From: Solibacillus sp. R5-41
Lineage (GTDB): Bacteria; Bacillota; Bacilli; Bacillales_A; Planococcaceae
NCBI RefSeq assembly: GCF_002736105.1
Contig: NZ_CP024123.1
Span: 2,224,001 to 2,288,000, forward strand
Direction of reading: 5' to 3'
DNA length: 64,000 nucleotides
Positions 23,582 through 32,552 of the stretch are shown piece after piece. How positions within the stretch are numbered: the first letter of the stretch is position 1; each line of letters begins with the position of its first letter. The notes under the pieces are model-generated. The model was not told where the DNA came from and ran no database searches. It saw only the letters and a program-made list of their open reading frames with translations. The translations under genes were made by a program, and so were the position numbers.

Positions 23582-24763
23582 TTACACTGAAGGATTTTCT
23601 AAAAGTACTGCGATACCCTGACCACCGCCAATGCAAAGACTAGCGACACCATATTTTACACCTCGTTTTTGCATCTCTAATGAGAGTGAGTATGCAATTC
23701 TAGCACCACTTGCTCCTACTGGATGACCTAAAGCTACAGCACCTCCGTTTACATTCACAATTTTACTGTTTAACCCTAACTCCTTTATGACAGCTAAAGA
23801 CTGTGCAGCAAACGCCTCATTTAATTCAAACAACCCGATGTCATCAGTTGTTAAATTTGTTTGCTTTAATAGCTTTTGAATTGCTGGAACTGGACCAATT
23901 CCCATAATTGTCGGATCAACACCTGCAGTTGCAGATGCTACAATTTTTGCTAATGGTTTTAACTGATGCTGTTGTAAATACGCATCTGAAACTATGACAA
24001 CTGCTGCTGCACCATCATTGATTCCACTCGAATTACCAGCAGTAACTGTACCATCTTTCTTAAATGCCGGCTTTAATGTAGCTAATTTTTCAACGGATAT
24101 TTCTGCTCGAATATGTTCGTCTTCTTTAAATTCTAGACTTTTCTTACCCCTTTTGATTGTTACAGGTACAATTTCTTCTTCAAATCTACCCGACTTCTGA
24201 GCTGTTGCTGCTCGTTTATGTGATTCAAATGCAAATTGATCCTGTTCTTCTTGTGAAATTGAGTATTTTTCAGCCAAATTTTCAGCTGTCATCCCCATGC
24301 CACAACCAGCTACAGTATCATGTAAAGTGGACCAAAGCATATCTACTACGTTAGGCGCCTTATTAGGAGACCCAAAGCGTGTACCCTGTAAAACATGGGG
24401 CGCTTGACTCATATTTTCAGTACCCCCAGCCACACCAACATCGTATGTTCCTAAATTAATTTCTTTAGCAACTGTTACAATAGCCTGTAGACCAGATCCA
24501 CATAAACGATTAACAGTTAATGCTGAGCTTTCGTAAGCTAATCCACTCTTTAAGCCGATATGTCTAGCTAAATATGCCGAAGACTCATTTGTTTGAATAA
24601 TATTACCGAAGACAATTTCACCTATATCTTCAGTAGATATTTTCGAGCGATTAATTGCTTCTTTTGTTGCAACTACACCTAAATCTATATCGGTTGTATT
24701 CGCTAATGAACCACCAAATGTACCAAAAGCAGTTCGACTACCACTAATAATATAAGCTGTCAT
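23582..24763 (-). CDS. Acetyl-CoA C-acetyltransferase (thiolase)
   Basis: 393 residues. Splits acetoacetyl-CoA with CoA into two acetyl-CoA (or the reverse). Nucleophile Cys88 in NRLCGSG, the GGTENMS loop, NEAFA, His in ALGHPVGASG (about 349) and the second Cys in CIGGGQG (about 378) are all present. ATG after AAAGGAGG. Last gene of the six-gene 3-hydroxybutyrate operon, where it completes the route to acetyl-CoA. It ends 31 bases from an IS6 remnant. Confidence 0.93.
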   Translation of the reverse strand: MTAYIISGSRTAFGTFGGSLANTTDIDLGVVATKEAINRSKISTEDIGEIVFGNIIQTNESSAYLARHIGLKSGLAYESSALTVNRLCGSGLQAIVTVAKEINLGTYDVGVAGGTENMSQAPHVLQGTRFGSPNKAPNVVDMLWSTLHDTVAGCGMGMTAENLAEKYSISQEEQDQFAFESHKRAATAQKSGRFEEEIVPVTIKRGKKSLEFKEDEHIRAEISVEKLATLKPAFKKDGTVTAGNSSGINDGAAAVVIVSDAYLQQHQLKPLAKIVASATAGVDPTIMGIGPVPAIQKLLKQTNLTTDDIGLFELNEAFAAQSLAVIKELGLNSKIVNVNGGAVALGHPVGASGARIAYSLSLEMQKRGVKYGVASLCIGGGQGIAVLLENPSV

Positions 24764-24775
24764 AATATTCCTCCT

Positions 24776-25522
24776 TTACATTCCACCCGAAACATTTAAC
24801 AGTTCACCCGTAATACCTGTTGCATGTTTTGATGAAATGAAATAAACACCATCTGCAATTTCTTCTGCTGTGATGAAGCGTTCCATTGCTTGCCTAGGAT
24901 AAACAATTTCACTTAATGCTTCTGCTTCAGACATACCTTTATTTTCAGCTAAATCATTTAATTGCTTTTGGAGTAATGGCGTTTTTACAGGTCCCGGTAA
25001 TACTGCATTAACCGTAATACCATGGGCAGCTCCTTCAAGTGCTGCAACGCGCGTTAACCCAATAACCCCATGCTTAGCAGCAACGTAAGCTACTTTTTCA
25101 GGTGTAGCCATCTCACCATGCACAGAAGAAATATTTACAATTCTTCCGTAATTTTGTTTTTTCATATATGGGAATACGTATTTAGTCATTAAAAATGGAC
25201 CCTTTAACATTACATTTTGCAATAAATCCCACTTTTCTTCTGGGAAATCTTCAATCTTATCTCTGTGTTGTAAACCGGCATTATTAACAACGACATGTAA
25301 CTCTTGTTTCTTACAAATGGAATCAATTACATTTTGTACTGATTGGGCACTTGTTACATCAAGTTCAACAGCAGTTACTTTTCCAGGAAATGCTTCTACC
25401 AATTTATTTAATTCATCGATAGCCAAATCAGCAGCGAAAACATAATCACCTTCATCTATGAATTTTTTTACCATCGCTTGACCTAAACCACCTGCTGCAC
25501 CTGTAATTAAAACATTACGCAT
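24776..25522 (-). CDS. 3-hydroxybutyrate dehydrogenase, SDR family
   Basis: 248 residues. Short-chain dehydrogenase with TGAAGGLG cofactor loop, NNAGLQHRDKIEDFP, the active-site Ser in NISSVHG and Y-x-x-x-K as YVAAKHG; the LQH after NNAG and the C-terminal ATGITGELLNVSGGM are typical of D-3-hydroxybutyrate dehydrogenases. It oxidises D-3-hydroxybutyrate to acetoacetate. The ATG at 25522 (seven bases after AAGGAG) lies inside the preceding hbd gene, overlapping by eight bases. Counterpart of B. subtilis yxjF. Confidence 0.9.
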   Translation of the reverse strand: MRNVLITGAAGGLGQAMVKKFIDEGDYVFAADLAIDELNKLVEAFPGKVTAVELDVTSAQSVQNVIDSICKKQELHVVVNNAGLQHRDKIEDFPEEKWDLLQNVMLKGPFLMTKYVFPYMKKQNYGRIVNISSVHGEMATPEKVAYVAAKHGVIGLTRVAALEGAAHGITVNAVLPGPVKTPLLQKQLNDLAENKGMSEAEALSEIVYPRQAMERFITAEEIADGVYFISSKHATGITGELLNVSGGM

Positions 25523-26480
25523 GCTCATGCTCCTTCGCATTAAATATTTTTTTGAAAGTGTTTAATTGCTGTACTAACGAACGATCTCTTTCGACCACGT
25601 AGCTATCCAAGCTTTTACCTGGGTATTCAAAGAAGCCCTGAGACGTTTTAACTCCGAATTTATTAGCTTGTACTTTGTCTTTTAAAACTTCAAATGAACG
25701 GATATTAGATTCTAGAACAGGTTGTAACTGATCTAAAACGATGTTCCAAACATCTAAACCCCCAAAGTCCATTATTTTCAATAATCCACTAGTTGAGAAT
25801 CTAAAACCTGGACCAGCAAAAATTGCATTCTCTAAATCTTGCTCTGATACAATGCCATCTTCAAGTAACGCAAGAGCTTCTCTTGCAAGTGCTGTTTGAA
25901 TACGGTTTGCAACTAAACCTGGTACTTCTTTTTTAACTTCAATCGTCACCTTACCTACTTTTTTCATAAAAGTATCTACTTCGTTATATACTTCTTGTGA
26001 TGTTTCAGGTGCTTTTAATAATTCAACTAAAGGTACAATATGAGCAGGATTAAAAAAGTGAGTTAAAAGAACACGTTGCTTTCTTGATTCACTAATATCC
26101 CTAGTAATTTCCGATAATTTTAAACTTGATGTATTTGACGTTAAAATTGTTTTTTCATCACAAACTTCATCCAATTGTTTGAAAATTTTCTGTTTCAGTT
26201 CTAAATTTTCAGTCGCTGATTCAATTATTAAATTGCAATGCTTTAAATCTTCAATCTTTGTAGTAAATTTTAAGCGATCTATAATTACTTCTTCAGTATC
26301 AGTAAATAAAACGCCCTCTTCACGAAAGATTGTTAAGTACGTCTTTAACTTTTCTTTAGCAAGTTCAAACGCTTCACTACGAATGTCTTGAATAGTAACT
26401 TGCGTACCATTTGTTATGAATTGAAACGCAATTCCGAATCCCATTGTTCCAGACCCGATAACACCTACATTTTCCACCAT
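25515..26480 (-). CDS. 3-hydroxyacyl-CoA dehydrogenase
   Basis: 321 residues. NAD-binding GVIGSGTMGFG at the N-terminus, then SNTSS, HFFNPAHIVPLVELL with the catalytic His, and the C-terminal helical domain (PGLVANRIQTALAREALALL). It oxidises L-3-hydroxybutyryl-CoA or related acyl-CoA to the 3-keto form. Together with the 3-hydroxybutyrate dehydrogenase, the operon can handle free D-3-hydroxybutyrate and CoA-bound L-hydroxyacids. ATG at 26480 after GGGAGG. Confidence 0.9.
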   Translation of the reverse strand: MVENVGVIGSGTMGFGIAFQFITNGTQVTIQDIRSEAFELAKEKLKTYLTIFREEGVLFTDTEEVIIDRLKFTTKIEDLKHCNLIIESATENLELKQKIFKQLDEVCDEKTILTSNTSSLKLSEITRDISESRKQRVLLTHFFNPAHIVPLVELLKAPETSQEVYNEVDTFMKKVGKVTIEVKKEVPGLVANRIQTALAREALALLEDGIVSEQDLENAIFAGPGFRFSTSGLLKIMDFGGLDVWNIVLDQLQPVLESNIRSFEVLKDKVQANKFGVKTSQGFFEYPGKSLDSYVVERDRSLVQQLNTFKKIFNAKEHEHA

Positions 26481-26498
26481 GCTGTTACCTCCCAAAAA

Positions 26499-27809
26499 TT
26501 AGTATAATAAAACTGCAGCAATTAACATTGGAATCGAAGCAATTAGTGGTGCAATTACTGATACTGCAAAAATATGCTTATATGCTTCCTTATGAGTTAA
26601 TTTAGAAGCTACTAAAATCGTAATTACAGCACCATTATGTGGTAATGAATCTAATCCTCCAGAGGCGACCGAAGCCACTCGGTGCATAGCTTCTGGATTT
26701 AATCCTAGGTTTAAATATGTTTGGGAAAGAGCTTCCATAGCAATTGCTAAACCACCACTTGATGAACCAGTGATACCAGCCAATGCAGTAGTCGCGATAA
26801 ATAGTGAAATTAATGGGCTTCCTGGAATATCTGCCATAGCATCATTAAATATTGTGAAGCCTGCTGTAATCGCAATTACTGAACCGTAACCAACATCTGC
26901 ACTTGTATTAATAATTGGTAATATTGCTGAAGTAGCACCATTATTAATTGTATCTTTTTTGATTTCGATATATTTCCAGAATAAAATTGTAGTTAATACA
27001 ACAACTCCCATTAATGTATAGATAATTTGAACTTCAAATAAATTTAAAATGACTAATAAAGCAATAGGTGGGATTAAACTAATAATTGGATTCGGTAATT
27101 TACGCCCTTCATAAATATCTTTAATACTTCCTTTTTCATCGTTATCAGGGTTTTTCATACCAGAATATGTTTCGCCTCTTGCTTCAGAGCGTTTTAATGC
27201 ATACTTCATATACCATAAGTTAATCGCAATAACAAATACCGCAGCGATAATTCCTAATAATGGGGCAGCTGTTACAGTTGTACCTAAATATTTAGTCGGA
27301 ATGATGTTCTGAACAGATGGTGTACCTGGTAACATCGTCATTGTAAATGTTCCTATCCCAGTAAAGAATGGAGCCATAAACAGATGCCAAGGAATTTCTA
27401 ATTCTTTAAACAGGGGCTTAGCAATCGGTAATACTGCGAAAATAACTACGAATAGACTAATGCCACCATATGTTAAAAATGCACAAATAATCATTATTGC
27501 AACTAATACTTTATATTTGCTATCTTTACCAACAACTTTTAGTAGTAAGTTAGCAATTTGACGAGCAGCACCACTATCATCCATCAACTTTCCGAATATT
27601 GCGGCAAATAAGAATATAAGGAAGTAATTTTTTACATAATTTATAAATCCGGACATATATGTTTCTTGGAATGTTTCTAATATTGGAAATCCATTTGTTA
27701 CCATTACAAACAAACTGACAACTGGAGCAATAATAATGATACTATAACCACGAAGTGCTAATACAATTAGTAGTATTAATGAGATAACGATTGTAATTAA
27801 ACTCCACAT
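26499..27809 (-). CDS. GntP-family permease, probably for 3-hydroxybutyrate
   Basis: 436 residues with about twelve membrane helices. Gluconate-permease (GntP) family features include YGGISLFVVIFAVLPIAKPL and GITGSSSGGLAIAMEAL, and SLPHNGAVITIL near the end. Its place between scoB and the dehydrogenases, as yxjC is with scoAB in B. subtilis, suggests it imports 3-hydroxybutyrate or acetoacetate, by inference. ATG after GGGAGG. Confidence 0.88.
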   Translation of the reverse strand: MWSLITIVISLILLIVLALRGYSIIIIAPVVSLFVMVTNGFPILETFQETYMSGFINYVKNYFLIFLFAAIFGKLMDDSGAARQIANLLLKVVGKDSKYKVLVAIMIICAFLTYGGISLFVVIFAVLPIAKPLFKELEIPWHLFMAPFFTGIGTFTMTMLPGTPSVQNIIPTKYLGTTVTAAPLLGIIAAVFVIAINLWYMKYALKRSEARGETYSGMKNPDNDEKGSIKDIYEGRKLPNPIISLIPPIALLVILNLFEVQIIYTLMGVVVLTTILFWKYIEIKKDTINNGATSAILPIINTSADVGYGSVIAITAGFTIFNDAMADIPGSPLISLFIATTALAGITGSSSGGLAIAMEALSQTYLNLGLNPEAMHRVASVASGGLDSLPHNGAVITILVASKLTHKEAYKHIFAVSVIAPLIASIPMLIAAVLLY

Positions 27810-27826
27810 AGCTAATCCTCCCTAAC

Positions 27827-28468
27827 TTATTTAGTTATTTTTAGTTTTAAAGGAAAACCAATTTTTTCTTCAAGTTCTTCAAAGCTCAATGATCCGTAAA
27901 TATCTTTTACAATCACTTCGCCATCTTGAAACATGAAATTTGCATATTCTGTTACGAATTGATCAACTTTTCTTTCTCCACTGGAGTCTAATGTTAGTTT
28001 TTTTACTAATTTTGATGAACCGTCTTTTGTAAACAAGGTACTAGCAACGATTACTTTTTTTGCACCTGCAACTAAATCCATCGCTCCACCAACTCCTAAA
28101 ATTGGTTGATTTGGCACAGCCCAGTTGGCAATCTCCCCATAACAATCTACTTCTAACGTCCCTAAAACTGCTACATCTACATGTCCTCCACGAATCATTC
28201 CAAAAGAAAATGCGCTATCAAAATATGCCGCTTCAGGTGTAATTGTTACTGGTGATTTACTAGCATCAATTAGATCAATATCAATGTTATCTTTATCTGG
28301 CGGTGGTCCCATCCCAATTAAACCATTTTCAGTTTGCAAATAAACATTGTGATTTTCAATATATTTTGCTACGAGAGTTGGAATTCCTACCCCTAAATTC
28401 ACAACATCTCCATCTTGTAATTCTTCTGCTATTTTTTTAGCAATTAGTTCTCTATTATCTAGCTTCAA
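27827..28468 (-). CDS. scoB: 3-oxoacid CoA-transferase, subunit B
   Basis: 213 residues. Catalytic Glu in TENGLIGMG (about residues 46-53), GVGIPT near the N-terminus, and GGAMDLVAGAKKVIV. With subunit A it moves CoA from succinyl-CoA to acetoacetate. TTG start seven bases after GGAGGG; it overlaps the end of scoA by 14 bases, so the two subunits are translationally coupled. Confidence 0.92.
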   Translation of the reverse strand: MKLDNRELIAKKIAEELQDGDVVNLGVGIPTLVAKYIENHNVYLQTENGLIGMGPPPDKDNIDIDLIDASKSPVTITPEAAYFDSAFSFGMIRGGHVDVAVLGTLEVDCYGEIANWAVPNQPILGVGGAMDLVAGAKKVIVASTLFTKDGSSKLVKKLTLDSSGERKVDQFVTEYANFMFQDGEVIVKDIYGSLSFEELEEKIGFPLKLKITK

Positions 28469-29141
28469 TGTAACTCCCTCCTTGCTTTACATATTTACTT
28501 TTCACTATATAATCTACATAAATATGTGGAGTTACAATTTCTTCTGGGCTAATTTCGCCAATTTCAACAATTTCATCAACTTCAGCAATAACAATTTTAG
28601 CTGCTGTTGCCATCATTGGATTAAAGTTACGTGCTGTTGAATGGTAAACTAGATTACCTGCTTTATCCGCCTTATCCGCTTTTATTAATGCTATGTCCCC
28701 TTTGATTGCTTTTTCAAATAAGTAGCGAACACCGTCAATTTCACGTACTTCTTTTCCTTCGGCCAATTTAGTACCTAATGCTGTTGGGGTATAAAAACCA
28801 CCAATGCCAGCGCCTCCACAACGAATTGCTTCTGCTAAAGTACCTTGAGGTAAAAGCTCAATTTTTAATTCTCCCTTTGACCATGCTTCTATGGCTTCTT
28901 TATTAATTGTGAAAAAGGATCCAATAGCTTTGTCGATTTTCCCAGCCATAAAAACTTTGTGTAATCCTTTTCCACTGTCCCCTAGGTTATTACTAACAAC
29001 TTCATAGTTACCTGCTTCAAATTTAGCAAGGGCGTCTAAAACTGTTAGTGGTGTGCCGGAAATACCAAAGCCCCCAACAAGTAAACGCATAGAGTCTTCA
29101 AAAAGTATAGATAACTCTTCTGGCTTTCTAAGCTTTTTCAT
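28455..29141 (-). CDS. scoA: 3-oxoacid CoA-transferase, subunit A
   Basis: 228 residues, with the CoA-binding loop GGFGISGTP and GGAGIGGFYTPTALGT. Forms the CoA-transferase with ScoB that activates acetoacetate. ATG at 29141 lies nine bases after GGAGGGG; an upstream ATG at 29159 precedes the ribosome site. First gene of the operon, behind a promoter that overlaps a palindrome next to the divergent TetR gene. Confidence 0.92.
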   Translation of the reverse strand: MKKLRKPEELSILFEDSMRLLVGGFGISGTPLTVLDALAKFEAGNYEVVSNNLGDSGKGLHKVFMAGKIDKAIGSFFTINKEAIEAWSKGELKIELLPQGTLAEAIRCGGAGIGGFYTPTALGTKLAEGKEVREIDGVRYLFEKAIKGDIALIKADKADKAGNLVYHSTARNFNPMMATAAKIVIAEVDEIVEIGEISPEEIVTPHIYVDYIVKSKYVKQGGSYIEAR

Positions 29142-29164
29142 TATTCTCATCCCCTCCATAGACC

Positions 29165-29206
29165 AGACTGTAGTCTAATGATATAATGGTAATTATAGTA
29201 AGTCAA
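29165..29206 (-). promoter_or_regulatory. scoA promoter with overlapping operator
   Basis: Minus strand: TTGACT (29201-29206), 17-base spacer, TATCAT (29178-29183), followed at the start point by AGACTACAGTCT (29165-29176), a 5+2+5 inverted repeat suited to a TetR-family dimer. The plus-strand TATAAT at 29182-29187 can serve tetR, so one site could control both. Confidence 0.6.
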
Positions 29207-29242
29207 TTATTTTTTACAAAATAAACACTTAAAGGAGATAAT

Positions 29243-29842
29243 ATGTACAATACCGATAATAAAACTGAGAGCGGGATTCAGAAACAACAGCATATAATGA
29301 CTGTTGCACTAGCTCTTTTTGAAAAGTATGGCTATGATAAAATTTCTGTTGATCGTATTGTCAAAGAAAGTGATACTTCTAAAGGTTCCTTTTATCAACA
29401 CTTTCCATCGAAGTCTAGTATTTTTATGATGCGCTTTATGGAAATGGATGAAAGCTATGTAAATATATATTCTCAAATTAGATTAGAACACCAGTTGGCA
29501 ATTGATCGTTTAGAAGCATTTTGTTTATCCGTTTATGCGAGCATTGAAAAAGAGATGGGAAAGGAATTAATGAGGGTTATATATTCTGCAGCGATTGTTG
29601 ACCAAAAGCATACATTTTTTACAAACGAAGATCGAAAACTTTTTAAAATTATTTTAGAAATTATAGAGGATGGAAATAAGGATGGATCATTAAAAAAAAT
29701 TGTTTCAAAAAAACAATTTTTCCAAGTGATTATCCAAACTTTAATGGGAACTATTTATTATTGGGGACTTAAATATGATAATCAATCTTTAGTAGAAACC
29801 GGAACTCCTCTCATTCAACAAATAGTAAAAGCTTACAAATGA
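29243..29842 (+). CDS. TetR-family regulator of the 3-hydroxybutyrate operon
   Basis: 199 residues. N-terminal HTH: ALFEKYGYDKISVDRIVKES then TSKGSFYQHFPSK, the classic TetR recognition helix; the C-terminal part is a helical ligand domain. Divergent from scoA across 100 bases that contain a palindrome over the promoter. The likely ligand is a CoA-ester or 3-hydroxybutyrate (inference). ATG after AAAGGAG. Its stop lies 12 bases from the truncated end of an IS6 remnant. Confidence 0.9.
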   Translation: MYNTDNKTESGIQKQQHIMTVALALFEKYGYDKISVDRIVKESDTSKGSFYQHFPSKSSIFMMRFMEMDESYVNIYSQIRLEHQLAIDRLEAFCLSVYASIEKEMGKELMRVIYSAAIVDQKHTFFTNEDRKLFKIILEIIEDGNKDGSLKKIVSKKQFFQVIIQTLMGTIYYWGLKYDNQSLVETGTPLIQQIVKAYK

Positions 29843-29853
29843 AAACTTAGCTA

Positions 29854-30128
29854 CAGTTGATGGATGAATTCTTTTTGATTTTGGACGGACTTTTCCCCTT
29901 GGAGAGTCTGTCCTTTTTTGATCATGTGCATAGCCTCTATCCAAGCATCGGGCGAATTCGTTTTTTAATAAAGCGATGACCCTGCTCTACGATATTCCTG
30001 ATAATGTTGCCACTTGAATACATTTTGCTTTTCGATACTGATCACTCACCTTTTTTAGAGTAATAGTATCAGTATGTCCAAGATTTAGATTTTAATTGCC
30101 ATTGTCTTGAAGTTTTTGCACCAGAACC
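29854..30128 (-). mobile_element. IS6-family remnant, inverted relative to the 23.3 kb copy
   Basis: On the minus strand it starts GGTTCTGGTGCAAAAACTTC, keeps the transposase start (FKWQHYQE region), then jumps to the C-terminal part NIVEQGHRFIKKRIRPMLG, a stop, and IEAMHMIKKGQTLQGEKSV. The right end is missing: it breaks off after CATCAACTG, 12 bases from the tetR stop. Together with 23333-23550 it encloses the ketone-body operon as an inverted pair. Confidence 0.85.
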
Positions 30129-30147
30129 ATACGAAGCACCAGTTTGC

Positions 30148-30474
30148 TTAATAAGACACTTCCTTTTTTACATTTTTGATTAAAAACATACCCCACCAAA
30201 CAAGAAGATATAAAAAAGCGATGATTACAAAAATAGACCAGAAAGAACCTTGTTGTAATTGAGTAACTAAATGTTCAAACTCGTTAACTCCTTTTTCTCT
30301 CCCAATACTGTTTGCAAAGCTAATTATCGGAACACTTACTGTAAAAACGATAGTAATAACGGACAAACTTATCATTTTCATTCGAATAACATTAAAAATT
30401 GCTGTTCCAAGCGTCGTTATTAAAAATAAATAGTAAATTATCCAAAATAATTTCGGTAAACTCTCCCAATACAT
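30148..30474 (-). CDS. Small three-helix membrane protein, 108 residues
   Basis: Hydrophobic segments at about 8-28, 33-53 and 79-99, with a charged stretch IGREKGVNEFEHLVTQLQQG before the third. ATG after GGGGTG. No family recognised. It may form a pair with the next upstream membrane gene (68 bases away). Confidence 0.6.
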   Translation of the reverse strand: MYWESLPKLFWIIYYLFLITTLGTAIFNVIRMKMISLSVITIVFTVSVPIISFANSIGREKGVNEFEHLVTQLQQGSFWSIFVIIAFLYLLVWWGMFLIKNVKKEVSY

Positions 30475-30542
30475 TTTTTCACCCCGTTCAATTTTTCGAA
30501 TTCCTTTTTTTACAATAATTAGTTCGTGTGTTTAGATGCTGT

Positions 30543-30998
30543 TCAAGCATCTTTTTTCTTCACCGATGCAACGAATTCCGCCAATATTTCGATGAGTAAT
30601 TTACCAATAAATAAGGTAATCGGTAATGCAAAAATCGAATATAATACACCCCAAATGATGCGCCCATCAAAATTTACGCCTTCGCTGCCATAAATCAATA
30701 CATCACTGATAATCGTACCAACAGTTCCACTAAGCAAACTAATAGCGAGTACGCTTATTAGAGTAATCTTCCACATCTGTTTATTACTTAGATTTGCATG
30801 GTTGTAAAAATATGCACCCAACACACCAAACCCAATTACGACAGGGATCGTTAATGTCATGTACATCCATTTATCTGCTCCAAAATCCATAACGCCTCCC
30901 GTAAAGAATTTAGTTGCGAAAAGAATCGAAATGGATACGATAGCCGAAACAATCAATCCAAATAACATACTTAGTAAAACGACGACTTCTTTTTTCAT
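30543..30998 (-). CDS. Four-helix membrane protein, 151 residues
   Basis: Four hydrophobic segments (about 5-30, 45-68, 78-100 and 116-138); ends in ASVKKKDA. ATG at 30998, eight bases after GGGAGG; the GTG at 31007 overlaps that site. Unknown function. Confidence 0.6.
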   Translation of the reverse strand: MKKEVVVLLSMLFGLIVSAIVSISILFATKFFTGGVMDFGADKWMYMTLTIPVVIGFGVLGAYFYNHANLSNKQMWKITLISVLAISLLSGTVGTIISDVLIYGSEGVNFDGRIIWGVLYSIFALPITLFIGKLLIEILAEFVASVKKKDA

Positions 30999-31161
30999 AA
31001 CCTCCACCTCCCATTAGTTTTACTTTTAAACCCCATGTGAGAGATTAAAAGTTTCTATACTTATTTAAGTAAAATCCACCTTTACTTTAAAACGTCCGAT
31101 ACGAACATAAGCTCTAATTATTAATGCATTTACCATAATGAGTTAACAAAAATCTAGTTAT

Positions 31162-31300
31162 GCTTATTGAACTATCCTGCTGTGTTAGTTCAATAAGAAA
31201 AAAGAGCTGCATAAGCAACACAATGATCTTCAAGTAAAGCCCTCGTTAGTTTAAAAAGGGAAGTAAAGCTTATTCAACAATCGCGCCCTTTAACGGAAGA
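31162..31300 (-). repeat. Compound family A element (both subtypes in series)
   Basis: Palindrome CTTATTGAACTAT/GTTAGTTCAATAAG, the stem AGAGCTGC...GCAACAC region, CAAGTAAAGCCCTCGTTAG, then a second unit AAGCTTATTCAACAATCGCG followed by CCCTTTAACGGAAGAT. It shows that the two subtypes are neighbouring modules. Confidence 0.8.
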
Positions 31301-31403
31301 TATTTATTGAGTATCTATGATTCATAGATACTCTAAAAGTCATTTCTAACGGAGTAAGACTGGCAGAAACATATTTAAGATTCGCTCTCCCTTGAAATGA
31401 AAA

Positions 31404-32375
31404 TCACAAAGCTCTAATATCCCAATCTACATTTTTCAATTCAGGTGCAATTAGTAGTAACTCGTTTATATTCGAAATTTTCCCTCCATTTCTCTTCCAA
31501 GCTTTCACCACTTTTAAACTACAATTATGAAGGCTCCAGATTGATAAAAGATATAAAGACAATCCATATTCATTAAATTTAAGCTTATACTGTATAGCTA
31601 AGTTAAATATTCTAACACTTTCTTCATGCATTTTAAGTTTGGTTAATGTACAACCTAAATTATTTAAAGCTATTGTAATAGAACGCTTTGTAAGACGGGA
31701 CGTGTTTAATTGCTCCCAACTACCTAAAACAAAGGGATCACTCTCCATTGGAATAATTGAATCATCGAGTATTTCTAAGAGCTTATGATTAATCAAATGA
31801 GCAATTTTTTCAGATGACTCTTTGATCAATTCTTGTTCTTCTAGTTTAGAAGCTTTATCTAATAGAAACGAATAATAGGTTAATTCTGCAAAAGGATTGT
31901 TTTCCCATTCACTGTCCTCTTGTATCAAGTCCAACATATTAATAAGGGGGACGTCAATGCTTGAAAACTTCTTCAACATTAAAAGAGAAGAGACTGCTGC
32001 ACGATGACTTTCAAATCTTACTCCTCTGTTACTTTCGTTTCTTAAAGAATGCTCACATGCATATAAGTACCAGTCATACCATTCTTCAAAATAATTACCT
32101 AATGATAATGTTAAAGATTGTGTGTTATCCGAAACAAACCAGTGCAGTTTATCAGGTGCTAAAGCTATCTTTCCCCATTTAACAAATTCACAGTGAATCT
32201 CATATTCTTGGCGGGGTTTACGCATGATAGCAAGTCTATCGGAAATGTTCCAATATACCCATGCTTTTTCTTCAACTGTGAGTGTTCTGCTATTACGAAA
32301 TACTTCTAATAGCATTAAGATTTCCTCGTGCTTTTCATCTACAAGTAAATGATTGAATTTCTCATAAATGCTCAA
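31404..32375 (-). CDS. TPR-like helical protein, unknown
   Basis: 323 residues, all-helical, no signal or membrane segment. A tetratricopeptide-like pair is visible near the end (ALNNLGCTLTKLKMHEESVR, IFNLAIQYKLKFN), and many Trp/Tyr residues occur in 60-130. TTG at 32375, eight bases after GAAAGGG; an in-frame ATG at 32444 would add 23 residues but has no ribosome site. No family is recognised. Flanked by family A elements: the first gene of the second array segment. Confidence 0.55.
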   Translation of the reverse strand: MSIYEKFNHLLVDEKHEEILMLLEVFRNSRTLTVEEKAWVYWNISDRLAIMRKPRQEYEIHCEFVKWGKIALAPDKLHWFVSDNTQSLTLSLGNYFEEWYDWYLYACEHSLRNESNRGVRFESHRAAVSSLLMLKKFSSIDVPLINMLDLIQEDSEWENNPFAELTYYSFLLDKASKLEEQELIKESSEKIAHLINHKLLEILDDSIIPMESDPFVLGSWEQLNTSRLTKRSITIALNNLGCTLTKLKMHEESVRIFNLAIQYKLKFNEYGLSLYLLSIWSLHNCSLKVVKAWKRNGGKISNINELLLIAPELKNVDWDIRAL

Positions 32376-32513
32376 CGAATCAGCCCTTTCTTTATTATGA
32401 ATTGTAGTACTAAAAGTATAAAAAAGAACATCAGCAAATTGCATTGTTTATATTTTAGCTGCATAACAGTATCCACTCTTATTTTTAAATTCTTAATTAA
32501 AAGTGAAAATCCT

Positions 32514-32543
32514 TTTTCAACTAAACTGCCCCGAAAGAGTTAA
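32514..32543 (-). repeat. Family A fragment
   Basis: TTTTTCAACTAAACTGCCCC then GAAAGAGTTAAAAG; half the palindrome is lost. It lies between the GyrI-like gene stop and the TPR-like gene. Confidence 0.55.
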
Positions 32544-32552
32544 AAGTTTCCA

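Noticed and set aside
30532-30560. AGATGCT/AGCATCT hairpin as terminator of the four-helix membrane gene
   Set aside because: The T-run is on the plus strand, where there is no gene; on the minus strand it overlaps the stop and is followed by AAACAC.
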